DNA of 64,000 nucleotides from Colwellia polaris (GCF_002104515.1 NZ_NBOE01000010.1:1-64000), one strand, 5' to 3'. Positions 17,972 to 27,768 are shown, numbered from the stretch's first letter. Notes: a model not told the origin generated them from the letters alone. Made by a program: numbers and translations.

Positions 17972-19150
17972 TTGCCCACATTAGAACAACCAAAATCAGA
18001 AAGTAAACCACGAAACAAACCTCGCATAGTTATTAAAGTCGGCTCTAGCCTGCTAGCAAATGTCAAAAATTTAACCCCTAGCTTTGCTTTTATGCATGGC
18101 TTACTCAGCGATATTGCTAATCTTCGCGACCAAGGCTATGAAGTTGTATTGACTTCATCAGGCTCTGTAGCTTTAGGGCTAAATACCATTGGCAGCACAA
18201 TTGAAAACGCAAGTGTTCAAGATAAGCAAGCGGCCGCTGCTTGCGGACAACCTATTTTAATGCACGCATACAAGCAAATAGCATTAGAGTATGGTTTTGA
18301 TATTGCACAAGTTTTAGTTACCCTAGATGATCTGGAAAACAGACGTCGATTCCTTAATGTTAAAAACACGGTTCATCGTTTAATCAAACAAGGTGTAATG
18401 CCAATTGTTAATGAAAACGATACCGTAACCACCGAAGAAATTCGTGTTGGCGACAACGACCGATTAGCCGCTAAAGTAGCGCAAATGATCGGCGCTGAAC
18501 AATTATTTATCCTGACTTGTATTGATGGTGTTTATGACCGCGACCCTTCTGAAGAGGGGGCTATTTTCGTAGACTCTATTGAAGATGTAAGTAGTTATAT
18601 GGAAGCTGCTAGCGGCACAAGTTCTTTAGGAACTGGCGGTATGCTTACAAAATTACAAGCGGCAAACATGGCGCAAAATGCTGGTTGTACTACTATTATT
18701 GCCCGAGGAACCATGGAAGCACCTGTAACAGGCGTATTAAATGGTGATCGTAAACACACTAAGTGTATTGCACACTCATCACCTTCTTCTGCCTGGAATA
18801 TTTGGTTAACTGATCGCCTTCAAATGGCAGGTAGCTTAGTCATAAAGCAAGAAGTAGCAGACGCATTGTTTGGTGGCGATGACGGGTTTTATTGTCATGA
18901 TGTAGTTTCAATTCATGGCAATTTTGAACGTGCTGATGTCCTTCATGTCTATGACGAAAAAGGTGAAGAAGTCGCTCGCGGTTTATGTAATTTTTCATCA
19001 GATGAAACTGCAATTATTTCAAGCCGTCCAGATGAAACAGTAAAGACCATACTTGGATATACGGCATCACAGCGTTTGATCAATAGTGAAAATCTAGTTG
19101 TTTTAGGTGATCATCATCTTTCTTGGGATGAACCCATACAAAGTGAATAA
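17972..19150 (+). CDS. proB: Glutamate 5-kinase
   Basis: Phosphorylates glutamate, the first committed and proline-inhibited step of proline synthesis. The 392-residue protein has an amino-acid kinase domain (VIKVGSSLLAN near residue 20; IVNENDTVTTEEIRVGDND near 145-163; GTGGMLTKLQAA near 218) and a C-terminal PUA domain (about 290-385), like E. coli ProB. A 15-residue basic leader (KSESKPRNKPR) precedes the kinase core. The start is TTG with CGGAGT upstream. Its product is used by ProA, encoded in the divergent unit. Confidence 0.95.
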   Translation: MPTLEQPKSESKPRNKPRIVIKVGSSLLANVKNLTPSFAFMHGLLSDIANLRDQGYEVVLTSSGSVALGLNTIGSTIENASVQDKQAAAACGQPILMHAYKQIALEYGFDIAQVLVTLDDLENRRRFLNVKNTVHRLIKQGVMPIVNENDTVTTEEIRVGDNDRLAAKVAQMIGAEQLFILTCIDGVYDRDPSEEGAIFVDSIEDVSSYMEAASGTSSLGTGGMLTKLQAANMAQNAGCTTIIARGTMEAPVTGVLNGDRKHTKCIAHSSPSSAWNIWLTDRLQMAGSLVIKQEVADALFGGDDGFYCHDVVSIHGNFERADVLHVYDEKGEEVARGLCNFSSDETAIISSRPDETVKTILGYTASQRLINSENLVVLGDHHLSWDEPIQSE

Positions 19151-19181
19151 TTGATCACGCTGATTTAAAAATATTTGTTAG

Positions 19182-19214
19182 GGCCGCTGTTGACTTGATT
19201 AATAGCGGCCTTAA
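19182..19214 (+). terminator. Terminator after proB
   Basis: Stem GGCCGCT / AGCGGCC with a 15-base loop, followed by TTAATTTT. The stem is GC-rich and the T-run imperfect. Confidence 0.75.
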
Positions 19215-19387
19215 TTTTATGCTTCTAACCTTTACGTATCTAAATTAAAAGTCTGTAAAATACAGTTCGCAATAACTCCACTGTAGTGGCTTTTCTTGGT
19301 GTTTTATTAATTACTAGAGCTGAACTAATAATACTTAAGGTCTTTATAAGTGCAACTTACATCATTTGTTGTACTAATGAAACGCGG

Positions 19388-20182
19388 CTATTTAGCTTTA
19401 TCGTTAAGTTGTATAACAAGGCTCTTGAGTTCAGAAATTTCTTGTTTTAGCTCGCCTAAAGTTGGCTCAGTTTTCTTTTTCTCTCTTGAGCGTTCTTCTT
19501 CCATAACGTTCACAACAATACCGATAACCATATTTAAAAATGCAAATGCGGTGAAAAAGATGAAGGTCATATAATATATCCAACTATAAGGATATACCTC
19601 CATTGTTTCATATTGAATATCGGTCCAATCCTCAAAGGTCATCACCCTAAAAAGTGTTAACATAGATATTGCTATATCGCCCCATAACTTTGGATTAATC
19701 GCATTAAATAAGAAGCTGCCGATAGCGGCATAGATGTAGAAAATAATAAACATAAGCAGCAAAACATAACCTAATTGTGGCATGGCTTTTATCAATGAAT
19801 TTATTAATATTCTCAGCTCCGGCACTACAGATACCATACGTAATACGCGAAATACTCGCACTAGCCTTGCGAGTAAGGCCATTTCAGAATCATTAATGGG
19901 TATAAGGCTTATTACTACCACTAGCGTATCGAAGACATTCCATGCTGACTTAAAAAAATGTTTTTTGTTTTCTTCTGTTAGAAAGCGTAAAGATATTTCA
20001 AATAAGAAAAACAGTGTGATGAATGTATCTAGCACTGATGTTACAGAGACAGCAGTATTGGAAAGCGGGAAGGTTTTTGCGCCAATTTCAAGAGCAGAAA
20101 TTATGATCACACAGATCACCGATAACTCGAAAATCTTATTGTTTCTTAACTTAGTAAAAGTCGTTTTAATATTTTGATACAT
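19388..20182 (-). CDS. Voltage-gated cation channel, BacNav family, with acidic filter
   Basis: A 264-residue, six-helix channel subunit expected to form a homotetramer in the inner membrane. The voltage sensor S4 has arginines at 106, 109, 112 and 115 (ARLVRVFRVLRM). The pore loop reads LFRVMTFEDWTD, so the selectivity filter is Thr182-Phe-Glu184-Asp185-Trp186-Thr-Asp188. Known sodium channels of this family have TLESWSM, while the engineered calcium-selective CavAb has TLDDWSD. Two of the three acidic changes that made CavAb are present naturally here. After S6 (about 203-226) comes a charged neck and a heptad-like coiled coil (about 242-262), as in BacNav channels. It is a single gene that converges on proB. 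Confidence 0.92.
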   Translation of the reverse strand: MYQNIKTTFTKLRNNKIFELSVICVIIISALEIGAKTFPLSNTAVSVTSVLDTFITLFFLFEISLRFLTEENKKHFFKSAWNVFDTLVVVISLIPINDSEMALLARLVRVFRVLRMVSVVPELRILINSLIKAMPQLGYVLLLMFIIFYIYAAIGSFLFNAINPKLWGDIAISMLTLFRVMTFEDWTDIQYETMEVYPYSWIYYMTFIFFTAFAFLNMVIGIVVNVMEEERSREKKKTEPTLGELKQEISELKSLVIQLNDKAK

Positions 20183-20493
20183 TGAGGTAATTAAATTAAA
20201 TTCGTTACAAATAGCTTAGGGGTCGGATTATATGCTTTTTGTCGTCGTTTTAGCTAAGATTTTAATAAAATTTTTAGTAACAACTTATGAAAAATGTTAA
20301 GACTACATTTTTTTACAACTTGTGCCATTAAGCTAATTTATGATCGAAATAGCCATAGCGTTGTTTGTACAATTTTAAAATGCTATAAATGACTTATAAA
20401 AATAAATTTATCAATTGAAATAATAGATTACAGTTAATAGCTAAAAAAATAACGATATTGATAATAAAAAAATTGCATTTTAAGGTGTTATGA
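20183..20493. other. Divergent promoter region between the channel and kinase genes
   Basis: 311 very AT-rich bases with no gene or recognisable operator. AAGGTG eight bases before the kinase ATG is a plausible ribosome binding site. Confidence 0.6.
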
Positions 20494-23370
20494 ATGGCTG
20501 TACCTCACCGAACATTTTTATTCTACTTGCTTATTATACTTTCTAACTTCTTAATTAATAATTCTGCACAAAGTCAAAGTAAACACTCATTTCAATACTT
20601 AGGTAAAAATTTAGGTCAGCAATTGTTAGTCATTGAGGCATTGGAAGACCAAAATAAAGCCTTGAATCTAATTACAGTGCTTTGTGAAGATGAAAGGCTA
20701 TCAACATTAGAAAAACTTTCTGCCTTAGCCAGTAAAGGGAGAATTCTGCATAAATTAGGTCAACTTGAAAACGCGATTAAAGTAGCGCAACAAGAACAAC
20801 AATTAGCAAACCAATTTGAGTTAACTCGAATAGAAGCCGATGCCTATAAAAGAGTGGGTGTTTATGCTTATTATAATGGCAAAAATCAGTTGGCACTTCT
20901 CTCTTATCAGCAAGCTCTTAATTATTACCTCACCCTCGATGAACCTATTGCTCAAGCAAATTTATACAATAATATCGCTTTAGTTTATGGCCGAACTTCT
21001 CAACCTCAACGTGAATTGGCTATTTACCAAAAAATTCAACCTATTTATCAAAAATATGGCAGTAAGAAAGATAACATCGATGTGCTAAGTAATATTGCTA
21101 ATTTGCACTTACGCTTAAAACGGTTTGATACTTCAATACCTATGTATTATGACATTATTGAAAAGCTGTCAGAAACGTCAGATAAAGTCGCCATTGCCAA
21201 AGCTTATAGTGATTTAGGTTCGTCTTATAAAAATGCCGGAGACTATCAACAAGCTGAACATTACATGATATTAGCATTAAGTCTTCATCGGAAAAATAAA
21301 GATGACTATAACGCCGCATCAACATTACATAATTTAGCCGAGTTAAATAATTTTCTTCATAATATTGAGCAAGCGATAAATTACGCACAAGAAAGTATTA
21401 CGCTTGCGCTTGCTCAAGGTCATAGCCTTGCTTATGTTGGTGCTAAATATAGTTTAGCTATCGCTTATTTTTATCAAGGGAAATATGAGTTAGCATTAAA
21501 GCACATTGAAGAATCTACTAAGGTAATCGAAACAATAGATTACAAAGAGCAACTTAAATTTAACTTGTCGTTGCAAGCGCTTATTTATGCTGCACAGAAT
21601 AAAAGTTTTGAGGCGGTTGCCAGCCACCGAGCATTTTTACAAACACAACTTGAATTAGAAAATAAGCAACTTAACACCCAGTTAGCACTTTTTGATTCTG
21701 AACAACTTAAGCAACAAGTTGCGCAATTAAAACAACAAAAATTATTACAGCAATTTGAAGTTGAAGGGGCGTTTCAATCACGTATGATTATTATCATTCT
21801 TGTTATAGCGAGCTCGGTTATAGCATTTTTGGTAGCAAGACGTGGAATAGAAAATCGTTCGAAAATTGCTTTAGAGTCAAAAGTTAAATTGCGTACGACT
21901 GAACTTGAATATTTAATGCAAGAATTGCAAAGCGCCAATAATATTAAAAGCCAATTTTTAGCGAATATGAGCCATGAAATAAGAACCCCGTTAACCACGG
22001 TTATTGGTCAAGCTGAAGCAATAATAAATGGCGATGTTGAAGAAGCTTATATCAGTAAAGAAGTGGAGATAATCCTCGGAAATAGTTTACATTTATTAGA
22101 ACTCACCAATAATATTCTCGACTTAAGCAAAATTGAAGCGAACAAAATTGAGCTTGAAATACAAAATCAAAACTTGCATGACATATTACAAGAGTTGGCC
22201 AATATGTTTTGTTTGCAGGCGAAATCTAAAGGCTTAACATTTGACATTGTTCATCGCTTACCAGAGCCATTTTTTATCGATATTGACAGTGTTCGTGTTA
22301 AACAAATTTTAATTAATCTTTGTGCCAATGCCATTAAATTTACACCCAAAGGGCATGTTGAATTAAATATAAGTCAAACGGCAACACATTTGATGTTTAA
22401 AATTACCGACAGTGGTATTGGGATGAGTAGCTCACAATTACAGCACTTATTTGAAAGCTTTACTCAAGGCGATAGTAGCATTAACCGTCGTTTTGGCGGC
22501 TCAGGGCTAGGCTTATGTTTATCTGATCAATTAGCTAAAATTATGGGGGGGGAAATTGAAGTAGAAAGTGAGCTAAATCAAGGCAGTGTTTTTGCTTTTA
22601 GTCTACCTTGTAAAAATAAATTTAATGAGCAACTTATTGAGAACAAAATATCGGTAATTGACACTTATGTTAATACCGATATTAGCACTGTAGTATCGCC
22701 GAAAAATCTAACAGGCACCATATTACTTGCTGACGATCACAATGATAACCGCCGACTCATAGCAAGGCTACTAGCTTCTATAGGACTAGATGTAATTACC
22801 GCTCGAAATGGACATGAAACAATTACGTTATTTAAACAGCATAATCCAACTTTAGTACTAATGGACATACAAATGCCTGAAATGGATGGAATTGAGGCGT
22901 TTAAAGTTTTACGTCAACAAGGCTTTCAAACTCCTGTGATTGCACTAACTGCTAATGCTATGTCTCATGAAATAGAACACTATTTATCATTAGGTTTTGA
23001 CGATCATTTATCAAAACCCATTGAACGAGATGTGTTTATAAACACAGTTGCAAAGTATTACGATGGTAGTATTACGTTGGAAATAGCGAATGAAGGTTTC
23101 AATAGTGTTGATATGACCGATTTAGCTGAAGAGTTTAAATCGAATTTAGTATTAGAGCAGCAAGATTTAATACTACATATAAACAATCAAAACTTTGAGA
23201 AGCTTTCAAAACTATCGCATCGTATTGCTGGCGCAGCACAAATGTTTGGTTTTGCTGAACTTTCTCAATATGCTATTAAACTAGAAGCTGCGATTAAAAA
23301 TAATAAGAGCGTAGAAGTTAATGAATATACTCAAAAACTACTTAACGAAATAGACCAAGTATTATGGTAA
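20494..23370 (+). CDS. TPR hybrid sensor histidine kinase (HisKA-HATPase-REC-Hpt), copy 1
   Basis: A 958-residue phosphorelay protein. It has a signal-anchor N-terminus (about 8-28), tetratricopeptide repeats (about 70-380), a coiled coil, a membrane helix (about 430-450), then HisKA with His494 (MSHEIRTPL), the HATPase domain (N-box LCANAIKF, DSGIGMSS, GGSGLGLCLS), a receiver with Asp791 (LVLMDIQMPEMDG) and an Hpt domain with His909 (HRIAGAAQMFGF). The TPR region probably faces the periplasm and senses a ligand or partner protein. The relay should run His494-Asp791-His909 to an unlinked regulator; no output protein is adjacent. It is a paralogue of the next gene. Confidence 0.93.
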   Translation: MAVPHRTFLFYLLIILSNFLINNSAQSQSKHSFQYLGKNLGQQLLVIEALEDQNKALNLITVLCEDERLSTLEKLSALASKGRILHKLGQLENAIKVAQQEQQLANQFELTRIEADAYKRVGVYAYYNGKNQLALLSYQQALNYYLTLDEPIAQANLYNNIALVYGRTSQPQRELAIYQKIQPIYQKYGSKKDNIDVLSNIANLHLRLKRFDTSIPMYYDIIEKLSETSDKVAIAKAYSDLGSSYKNAGDYQQAEHYMILALSLHRKNKDDYNAASTLHNLAELNNFLHNIEQAINYAQESITLALAQGHSLAYVGAKYSLAIAYFYQGKYELALKHIEESTKVIETIDYKEQLKFNLSLQALIYAAQNKSFEAVASHRAFLQTQLELENKQLNTQLALFDSEQLKQQVAQLKQQKLLQQFEVEGAFQSRMIIIILVIASSVIAFLVARRGIENRSKIALESKVKLRTTELEYLMQELQSANNIKSQFLANMSHEIRTPLTTVIGQAEAIINGDVEEAYISKEVEIILGNSLHLLELTNNILDLSKIEANKIELEIQNQNLHDILQELANMFCLQAKSKGLTFDIVHRLPEPFFIDIDSVRVKQILINLCANAIKFTPKGHVELNISQTATHLMFKITDSGIGMSSSQLQHLFESFTQGDSSINRRFGGSGLGLCLSDQLAKIMGGEIEVESELNQGSVFAFSLPCKNKFNEQLIENKISVIDTYVNTDISTVVSPKNLTGTILLADDHNDNRRLIARLLASIGLDVITARNGHETITLFKQHNPTLVLMDIQMPEMDGIEAFKVLRQQGFQTPVIALTANAMSHEIEHYLSLGFDDHLSKPIERDVFINTVAKYYDGSITLEIANEGFNSVDMTDLAEEFKSNLVLEQQDLILHINNQNFEKLSKLSHRIAGAAQMFGFAELSQYAIKLEAAIKNNKSVEVNEYTQKLLNEIDQVLW

Positions 23371-23376
23371 TTATTT

Positions 23377-23607
23377 AACCTGAACTCTGGATAATGAGTG
23401 CTTGAAACTCAAGTGAACCAAAAGCTTAGGTAATAAAGTAAATGCTATAGCCAGGTGAACATCACGAATAGATATCATCAATGCTTCATTTTATGCCATT
23501 TCCAAGGCAAAACGTTTATGAATAGCGCGCTATTTATCGACGTTTTAACGCAGAAAATGGATTAAAAGGGAACATTGAGCAAGTGCTGCTTATCCAGAGT
23601 TCAGGTT
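23377..23607 (-). mobile_element. 231-bp miniature inverted-repeat element, copy 1
   Basis: Ends AACCTGAACTCTGGATAA and TTATCCAGAGTTCAGGTT are exact inverted repeats. ATTT flanks both sides, equal to AAAT in element orientation. This copy is inverted relative to those at 29702 and 59036. Internal sequence is palindromic (AAAACGTC..., GCGCGC region) and has no coding capacity. It begins six bases after the stop codon of kinase copy 1 and separates the two kinase genes. Confidence 0.88.
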
Positions 23608-23944
23608 ATTTAACAATATGTGAATTGTTTAACCAGGGGGAAGTACATATTTAAAGCATTTAGAAATTAAAAACGTGCGAGCGTATTTATTTGTATACGC
23701 CACATGCATTAATTATTTTTTATAAAAATTATTAATGCGTCTTATAAATAATGTTGAGAATACCTCTGAAAACCCTAGAACAAGCGTTTAGCCATTGAGC
23801 TAAATAAATAACATTGAACCTAACACGGTATCATTGTGAATATATCAATGCCAGTTTCGTACAGCATTGTTAGTAGAAACGTAAAGTGATATAACTTACA
23901 GATAGTTAAATTATAATAAAAATAAAGTATTTAAGGTGTCATAG
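23608..23944. other. Intergenic region before kinase copy 2
   Basis: 337 AT-rich bases with no gene. It presumably holds a separate promoter for the second kinase. AAGGTG eight bases before its ATG matches the site in front of copy 1. Confidence 0.6.
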
Positions 23945-26803
23945 ATGACGATTTCCAATAGTAGGGTGTTAACTACTGCATTATTTTTATTTGTTACTTT
24001 TTTCGTCAGCTTTACAGCACATAGCCAAAATAAAAATTCACTTCCTGATAGAGAAAACAACTTCAATCAACGGCTACTAGCGATTGAAAACATGAAGGAT
24101 AATAATGAAGCTTTACAGTTAATTACCACGCTAAGCGAAGATAATTCATTACCGATACTCAATAAACTGGCTGTATTAGCAACTAAAAGCAGAGTGCTAC
24201 AGCAACTAGGTCAACTAGAAAATGCCATCACTGTTGCTCAAAAAGAACAAGAGCTAGCTAAAAAGTTTCACTTTAACCGACTCGAAGCTGACGCCTATAA
24301 AAGGGTAGGAGTTTATGCCTATTATAAGGGGAATAATGAGCTAGCTTTAAGCGCTTATCAACAAGCACTAAATTATTACCTAACCATTAATGAACCTATT
24401 GCCCAAGCCAATTTATACAATAATATAGCCTTAGTACATGCCGTTACTAGTGAATTTGAAAGTGCGTTACTTAGCTACCAAAAAGCTGAGAAAATATATC
24501 AGGTATATGGTAGTGAAGCCGATAAAATCGATGTTAAATTTAATATTGCCGGTTTTCATTTAGAATTAAAACGTTACGATATTGCTATATCTATGTACCT
24601 CGATGTAATAGAAAGACGAACAGAAATTGGCGATTTTCAAGGCCTTGTGATGGCCTATTGTGACTTAGGTACTTCTTATCGCTATAAAGGAGATTTTGTA
24701 AAAGCAGAGTACTACTTGCTCTTGTCGCTAAATTCTTCACGAAAAAACAAAGACGACTTTTATCTTGCTACAGTCTTACATAATTTAGCTGAATTGCACA
24801 ATGCTCTTCAAAATTCCGACAAAGCAATGGCTTATGCAAAAGAGGGAATTAAACTCAGTATTGAACAAGGGCATGACAATGCTTATGCAGGCACATTATA
24901 TAGCCTAGCTAAAGCTAACTTTTATCAAGGAAATTATGAATCTGCACTTACGTTAGTAGAGCAGTCAAACGAGGTTGCTGAAAAGCGACAAATCAAAGAC
25001 CAAATACAATATAACCTTTCGTTAAAAGCACTAATATACGCAGCGCTTCATCAAAATTATAAAGCAGTATCTAGCCAGTATGACTTTTTGAAAGCACAAT
25101 TTGAATTGTCTAATAGTGAACTTAACTCCAAATTAGCCTTATTTAACTCTAAGCAGCTAAAGCAACAGGTGCAACAACTAAAGCAGCAAAAGCGCTTACA
25201 AGAGCTTGAAATGGAACGAGCATCACAGGCTCGAACTATTATTATTATTGCCATTGTTGCCACACTATTAATAAGTTTTTTAATAACCCACCGTATTATT
25301 GAGCGTCGTTCTAAAAGCGCGCTTGAAACAAAAGTTAAACAACGTACCACCGAGCTTGAATATTTGATGCAAGAGTTGCAAAACGCCAATAATATTAAAA
25401 GCCAGTTTTTAGCGAATATGAGTCATGAAATAAGAACCCCGTTGACCACAGTTATTGGACAAGCTGAAGCTATTATTGATGGCGATGTTGAAGAGGAGTT
25501 TATCGGTAAAGAGGTGGAAATAATTCTTGGTAACAGCCTACATTTATTGGAACTTACCAACAATATTCTCGATTTAAGTAAAATTGAAGCGAACAAAATA
25601 GAACTTGAAATACAAAGGCAAAACTTACATAACATTTTGCAAGAGCTCGCTAATATGTTTTCTTTGCAAGCTAAGTCTAAAGGCTTAACATTCGATATTG
25701 TACATTGCTTACCTCAGCCATTTTTAATCGATATTGATGGTTTTCGGGTCAAACAAATTTTGATCAATCTATGTGCTAATGCCATTAAATTTACGCCTAA
25801 AGGGCATGTGGAATTAAAAATAAGCCAGAGTGAAACGCATTTAATGTTTAAAATTACCGACAGTGGCATCGGCATGAGTAGCTCACAGCTACAACACTTA
25901 TTCGAAAGCTTTACTCAAGGCGACAGTAGCATTAATCGACGTTTTGGTGGCACAGGCCTAGGTTTATGTTTATCTGATCAATTAGCCAAAATTATGGGGG
26001 GAGAAATTGAAGTAGAGAGTGAGTTAAACCAAGGCAGTGTTTTTGTTTTTAGCTTACCTTGTAATGCAAGTATCAGTGAACATTGTAGCGAAGAAAAAAT
26101 ATCATCGAACCAAATAGCTAAAGATAAACTTGAGCTACAATTGCAAGGTACCATACTTTTGGCAGAAGACCACAACGACAATCGTCGGCTTATTGCTCGT
26201 TTGCTTGCCTCAATAGGGCTAGATGTTATAACCGCACGTAATGGTTATGAAGCTATTACACTATATCAGCAGCATCAACCATGCTTAGTACTAATGGATA
26301 TTCAAATGCCAGAAATGGATGGTATTGAAGCGTTTAAAATTTTACGCCAGAAAGGTTATCAAACCCCGATTATTGCCTTAACAGCGAATGCAATGTCGCA
26401 TGAAATAGCGCACTACTTATCATTAGGGTTTAATGGGCATTTGTCTAAGCCGATTGAACGAAATATATTTATCCCCACCATCGCAAAATACTATGACGGC
26501 AGTATCACACAAGAGCAAGCTAACGAAAGTTTTGATCAGGTTGATATGTCAGATCTAGTTAAAGAGTTTAAATCTAACCTAGTGTTAGAGCAGCAAGATC
26601 TTATTCTGCATATTAACAATAATGACAATGACAAGCTTTCAAAGTTATCGCATCGCATTGCCGGCGCCGCACAAATGTTTGGTTTTGCTGACTTATCTAA
26701 ATATGCTATTGGCCTAGAGTCGGCGATTAAGAATAACGATAGTGATGGCATTAACAAGCACACCCAAGAGTTACTTAATGAGATAGACAAAGTGCTGTGG
26801 TAA
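23945..26803 (+). CDS. TPR hybrid sensor histidine kinase (HisKA-HATPase-REC-Hpt), copy 2
   Basis: A 952-residue paralogue of the preceding kinase with the same domain order: N-terminal hydrophobic segment, TPRs, coiled coil, one membrane helix, HisKA with His494, HATPase, receiver with Asp785 and Hpt with His903. The kinase core is almost identical to copy 1 (from LEYLMQELQ through LFESFTQGDSSINRRFGG), whereas the TPR sensor and the linker before the receiver differ clearly. The two proteins may therefore feed one pathway from different signals, and could cross-phosphorylate or form mixed dimers. The receiver begins ILLAEDHNDN here and ILLADDHNDN in copy 1, both with the acidic pair. Confidence 0.93.
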   Translation: MTISNSRVLTTALFLFVTFFVSFTAHSQNKNSLPDRENNFNQRLLAIENMKDNNEALQLITTLSEDNSLPILNKLAVLATKSRVLQQLGQLENAITVAQKEQELAKKFHFNRLEADAYKRVGVYAYYKGNNELALSAYQQALNYYLTINEPIAQANLYNNIALVHAVTSEFESALLSYQKAEKIYQVYGSEADKIDVKFNIAGFHLELKRYDIAISMYLDVIERRTEIGDFQGLVMAYCDLGTSYRYKGDFVKAEYYLLLSLNSSRKNKDDFYLATVLHNLAELHNALQNSDKAMAYAKEGIKLSIEQGHDNAYAGTLYSLAKANFYQGNYESALTLVEQSNEVAEKRQIKDQIQYNLSLKALIYAALHQNYKAVSSQYDFLKAQFELSNSELNSKLALFNSKQLKQQVQQLKQQKRLQELEMERASQARTIIIIAIVATLLISFLITHRIIERRSKSALETKVKQRTTELEYLMQELQNANNIKSQFLANMSHEIRTPLTTVIGQAEAIIDGDVEEEFIGKEVEIILGNSLHLLELTNNILDLSKIEANKIELEIQRQNLHNILQELANMFSLQAKSKGLTFDIVHCLPQPFLIDIDGFRVKQILINLCANAIKFTPKGHVELKISQSETHLMFKITDSGIGMSSSQLQHLFESFTQGDSSINRRFGGTGLGLCLSDQLAKIMGGEIEVESELNQGSVFVFSLPCNASISEHCSEEKISSNQIAKDKLELQLQGTILLAEDHNDNRRLIARLLASIGLDVITARNGYEAITLYQQHQPCLVLMDIQMPEMDGIEAFKILRQKGYQTPIIALTANAMSHEIAHYLSLGFNGHLSKPIERNIFIPTIAKYYDGSITQEQANESFDQVDMSDLVKEFKSNLVLEQQDLILHINNNDNDKLSKLSHRIAGAAQMFGFADLSKYAIGLESAIKNNDSDGINKHTQELLNEIDKVLW

Positions 26804-26825
26804 TAGCCGCTATATTTACAAGACT

Positions 26826-27032
26826 TTATTTATACTGAAATACTGTATCTAAAGGCTCCTGAAAAAACTCGGCTATTTTAAACGCCACTTCTAAAGACGG
26901 TGAGTATTTATCTTTTTCTATGGCAACAATTGTTTGTCTAGAAACCCCCACTACATCGGCCAACATTTGTTGGGTCATTTCATCGTTATTAAATCGCAAG
27001 CGTCTAATATTATTGGTTATTTTTTTCGACAC
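26826..27032 (-). CDS. XRE-family helix-turn-helix regulator
   Basis: A 68-residue DNA-binding protein of the small YozG-like class: ITNNIRRLRF, then the HTH (MTQQMLADVVGVSRQTIVAIE, residues about 19-39), and ending PLDTVFQYK. I set the start at GTG 27032, one base after the stop codon of the upstream membrane gene. This gives the usual family length and implies translational coupling. A longer reading frame to an ATG at 27131 would run back through the upstream gene and is unlikely. It probably controls its own operon together with the membrane protein. Confidence 0.82.
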   Translation of the reverse strand: MSKKITNNIRRLRFNNDEMTQQMLADVVGVSRQTIVAIEKDKYSPSLEVAFKIAEFFQEPLDTVFQYK

Positions 27033-27033
27033 C

Positions 27034-27492
27034 TTAAAAGCCTTTTCGGTAATAAAATACTTGTGTGGCAAACTTTGAAATCTCGGCAATAAGCGCACCA
27101 ATAATGATAATATTGATGATGACATACTCATTGGGTAGATTAATTAGTGCTTCTATATGATGGCTCATAAAAGGAAAAAGTAAGTGCACCACAGCAACAA
27201 TGGTCGTAAAGCTTAAAATGTAATAAGCGTTATTAGCACCAAGAAGTGCTATTTTTTTATCTCGCTCATCTTCATCATAATTGGCATTTTTATTATCAAT
27301 TATTGCTATCACTATATGATGTAAAATCTCTAAAACAACAGTCATTATTACAACACTTAACAAGGCTGACTGCATAATACTAATGGTTAAGTTTTGACTT
27401 TGAACTGAATGATAAATAGTTGAAAAGTAATTGAACCAAATATATATCGTGATGGCCAATGAGACCCAAATACTTCTTTCTTTGTATGACAT
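27034..27492 (-). CDS. Four-helix membrane protein paired with an XRE regulator
   Basis: About 152 residues with four hydrophobic segments and a short charged loop (NKNANYDEDERDKKIALLG) in the middle, a layout typical of DUF2178-like membrane proteins. Such proteins are commonly encoded just before a small XRE regulator, as here. I prefer the ATG at 27492, since GGAAGGG sits at a better distance from it than from the ATG at 27498. The function is unknown; a signal-transmitting or regulator-sequestering partner is possible. Confidence 0.75.
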   Translation of the reverse strand: MSYKERSIWVSLAITIYIWFNYFSTIYHSVQSQNLTISIMQSALLSVVIMTVVLEILHHIVIAIIDNKNANYDEDERDKKIALLGANNAYYILSFTTIVAVVHLLFPFMSHHIEALINLPNEYVIINIIIIGALIAEISKFATQVFYYRKGF

Positions 27493-27768
27493 AACCATTT
27501 CCCTTCCATAAATTATCGCCAGATAAAAATACTACCACGCTATAACTCCGCTTAAACGAGTACAAAATATTTGACATGATGTCATGTAATTTTGACTTTA
27601 GTTGAAGGTGGAATTTAAGTCAAATACTTTATACTTGATGTTAAAAATATTTGACTTGGCATGATGCGATAGTACTTAATGCTATGACAATAATTTTGAT
27701 AAGAAAGATTTTACGAGATAATTACCTAGTGGGTACTTAGCTATTTAGCGCTAAACTCAAATAAAGTG

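Noticed and set aside
26930-27131. A longer version of the XRE regulator starting at the ATG at 27131
   Set aside because: The extra N-terminus would be the out-of-frame reading of the upstream membrane gene and has no family similarity. GTG at 27032 gives the usual length.
27380-27577. A 65-codon frame overlapping the start of the four-helix membrane gene
   Set aside because: It overlaps in another frame, has no binding site and no recognisable features.
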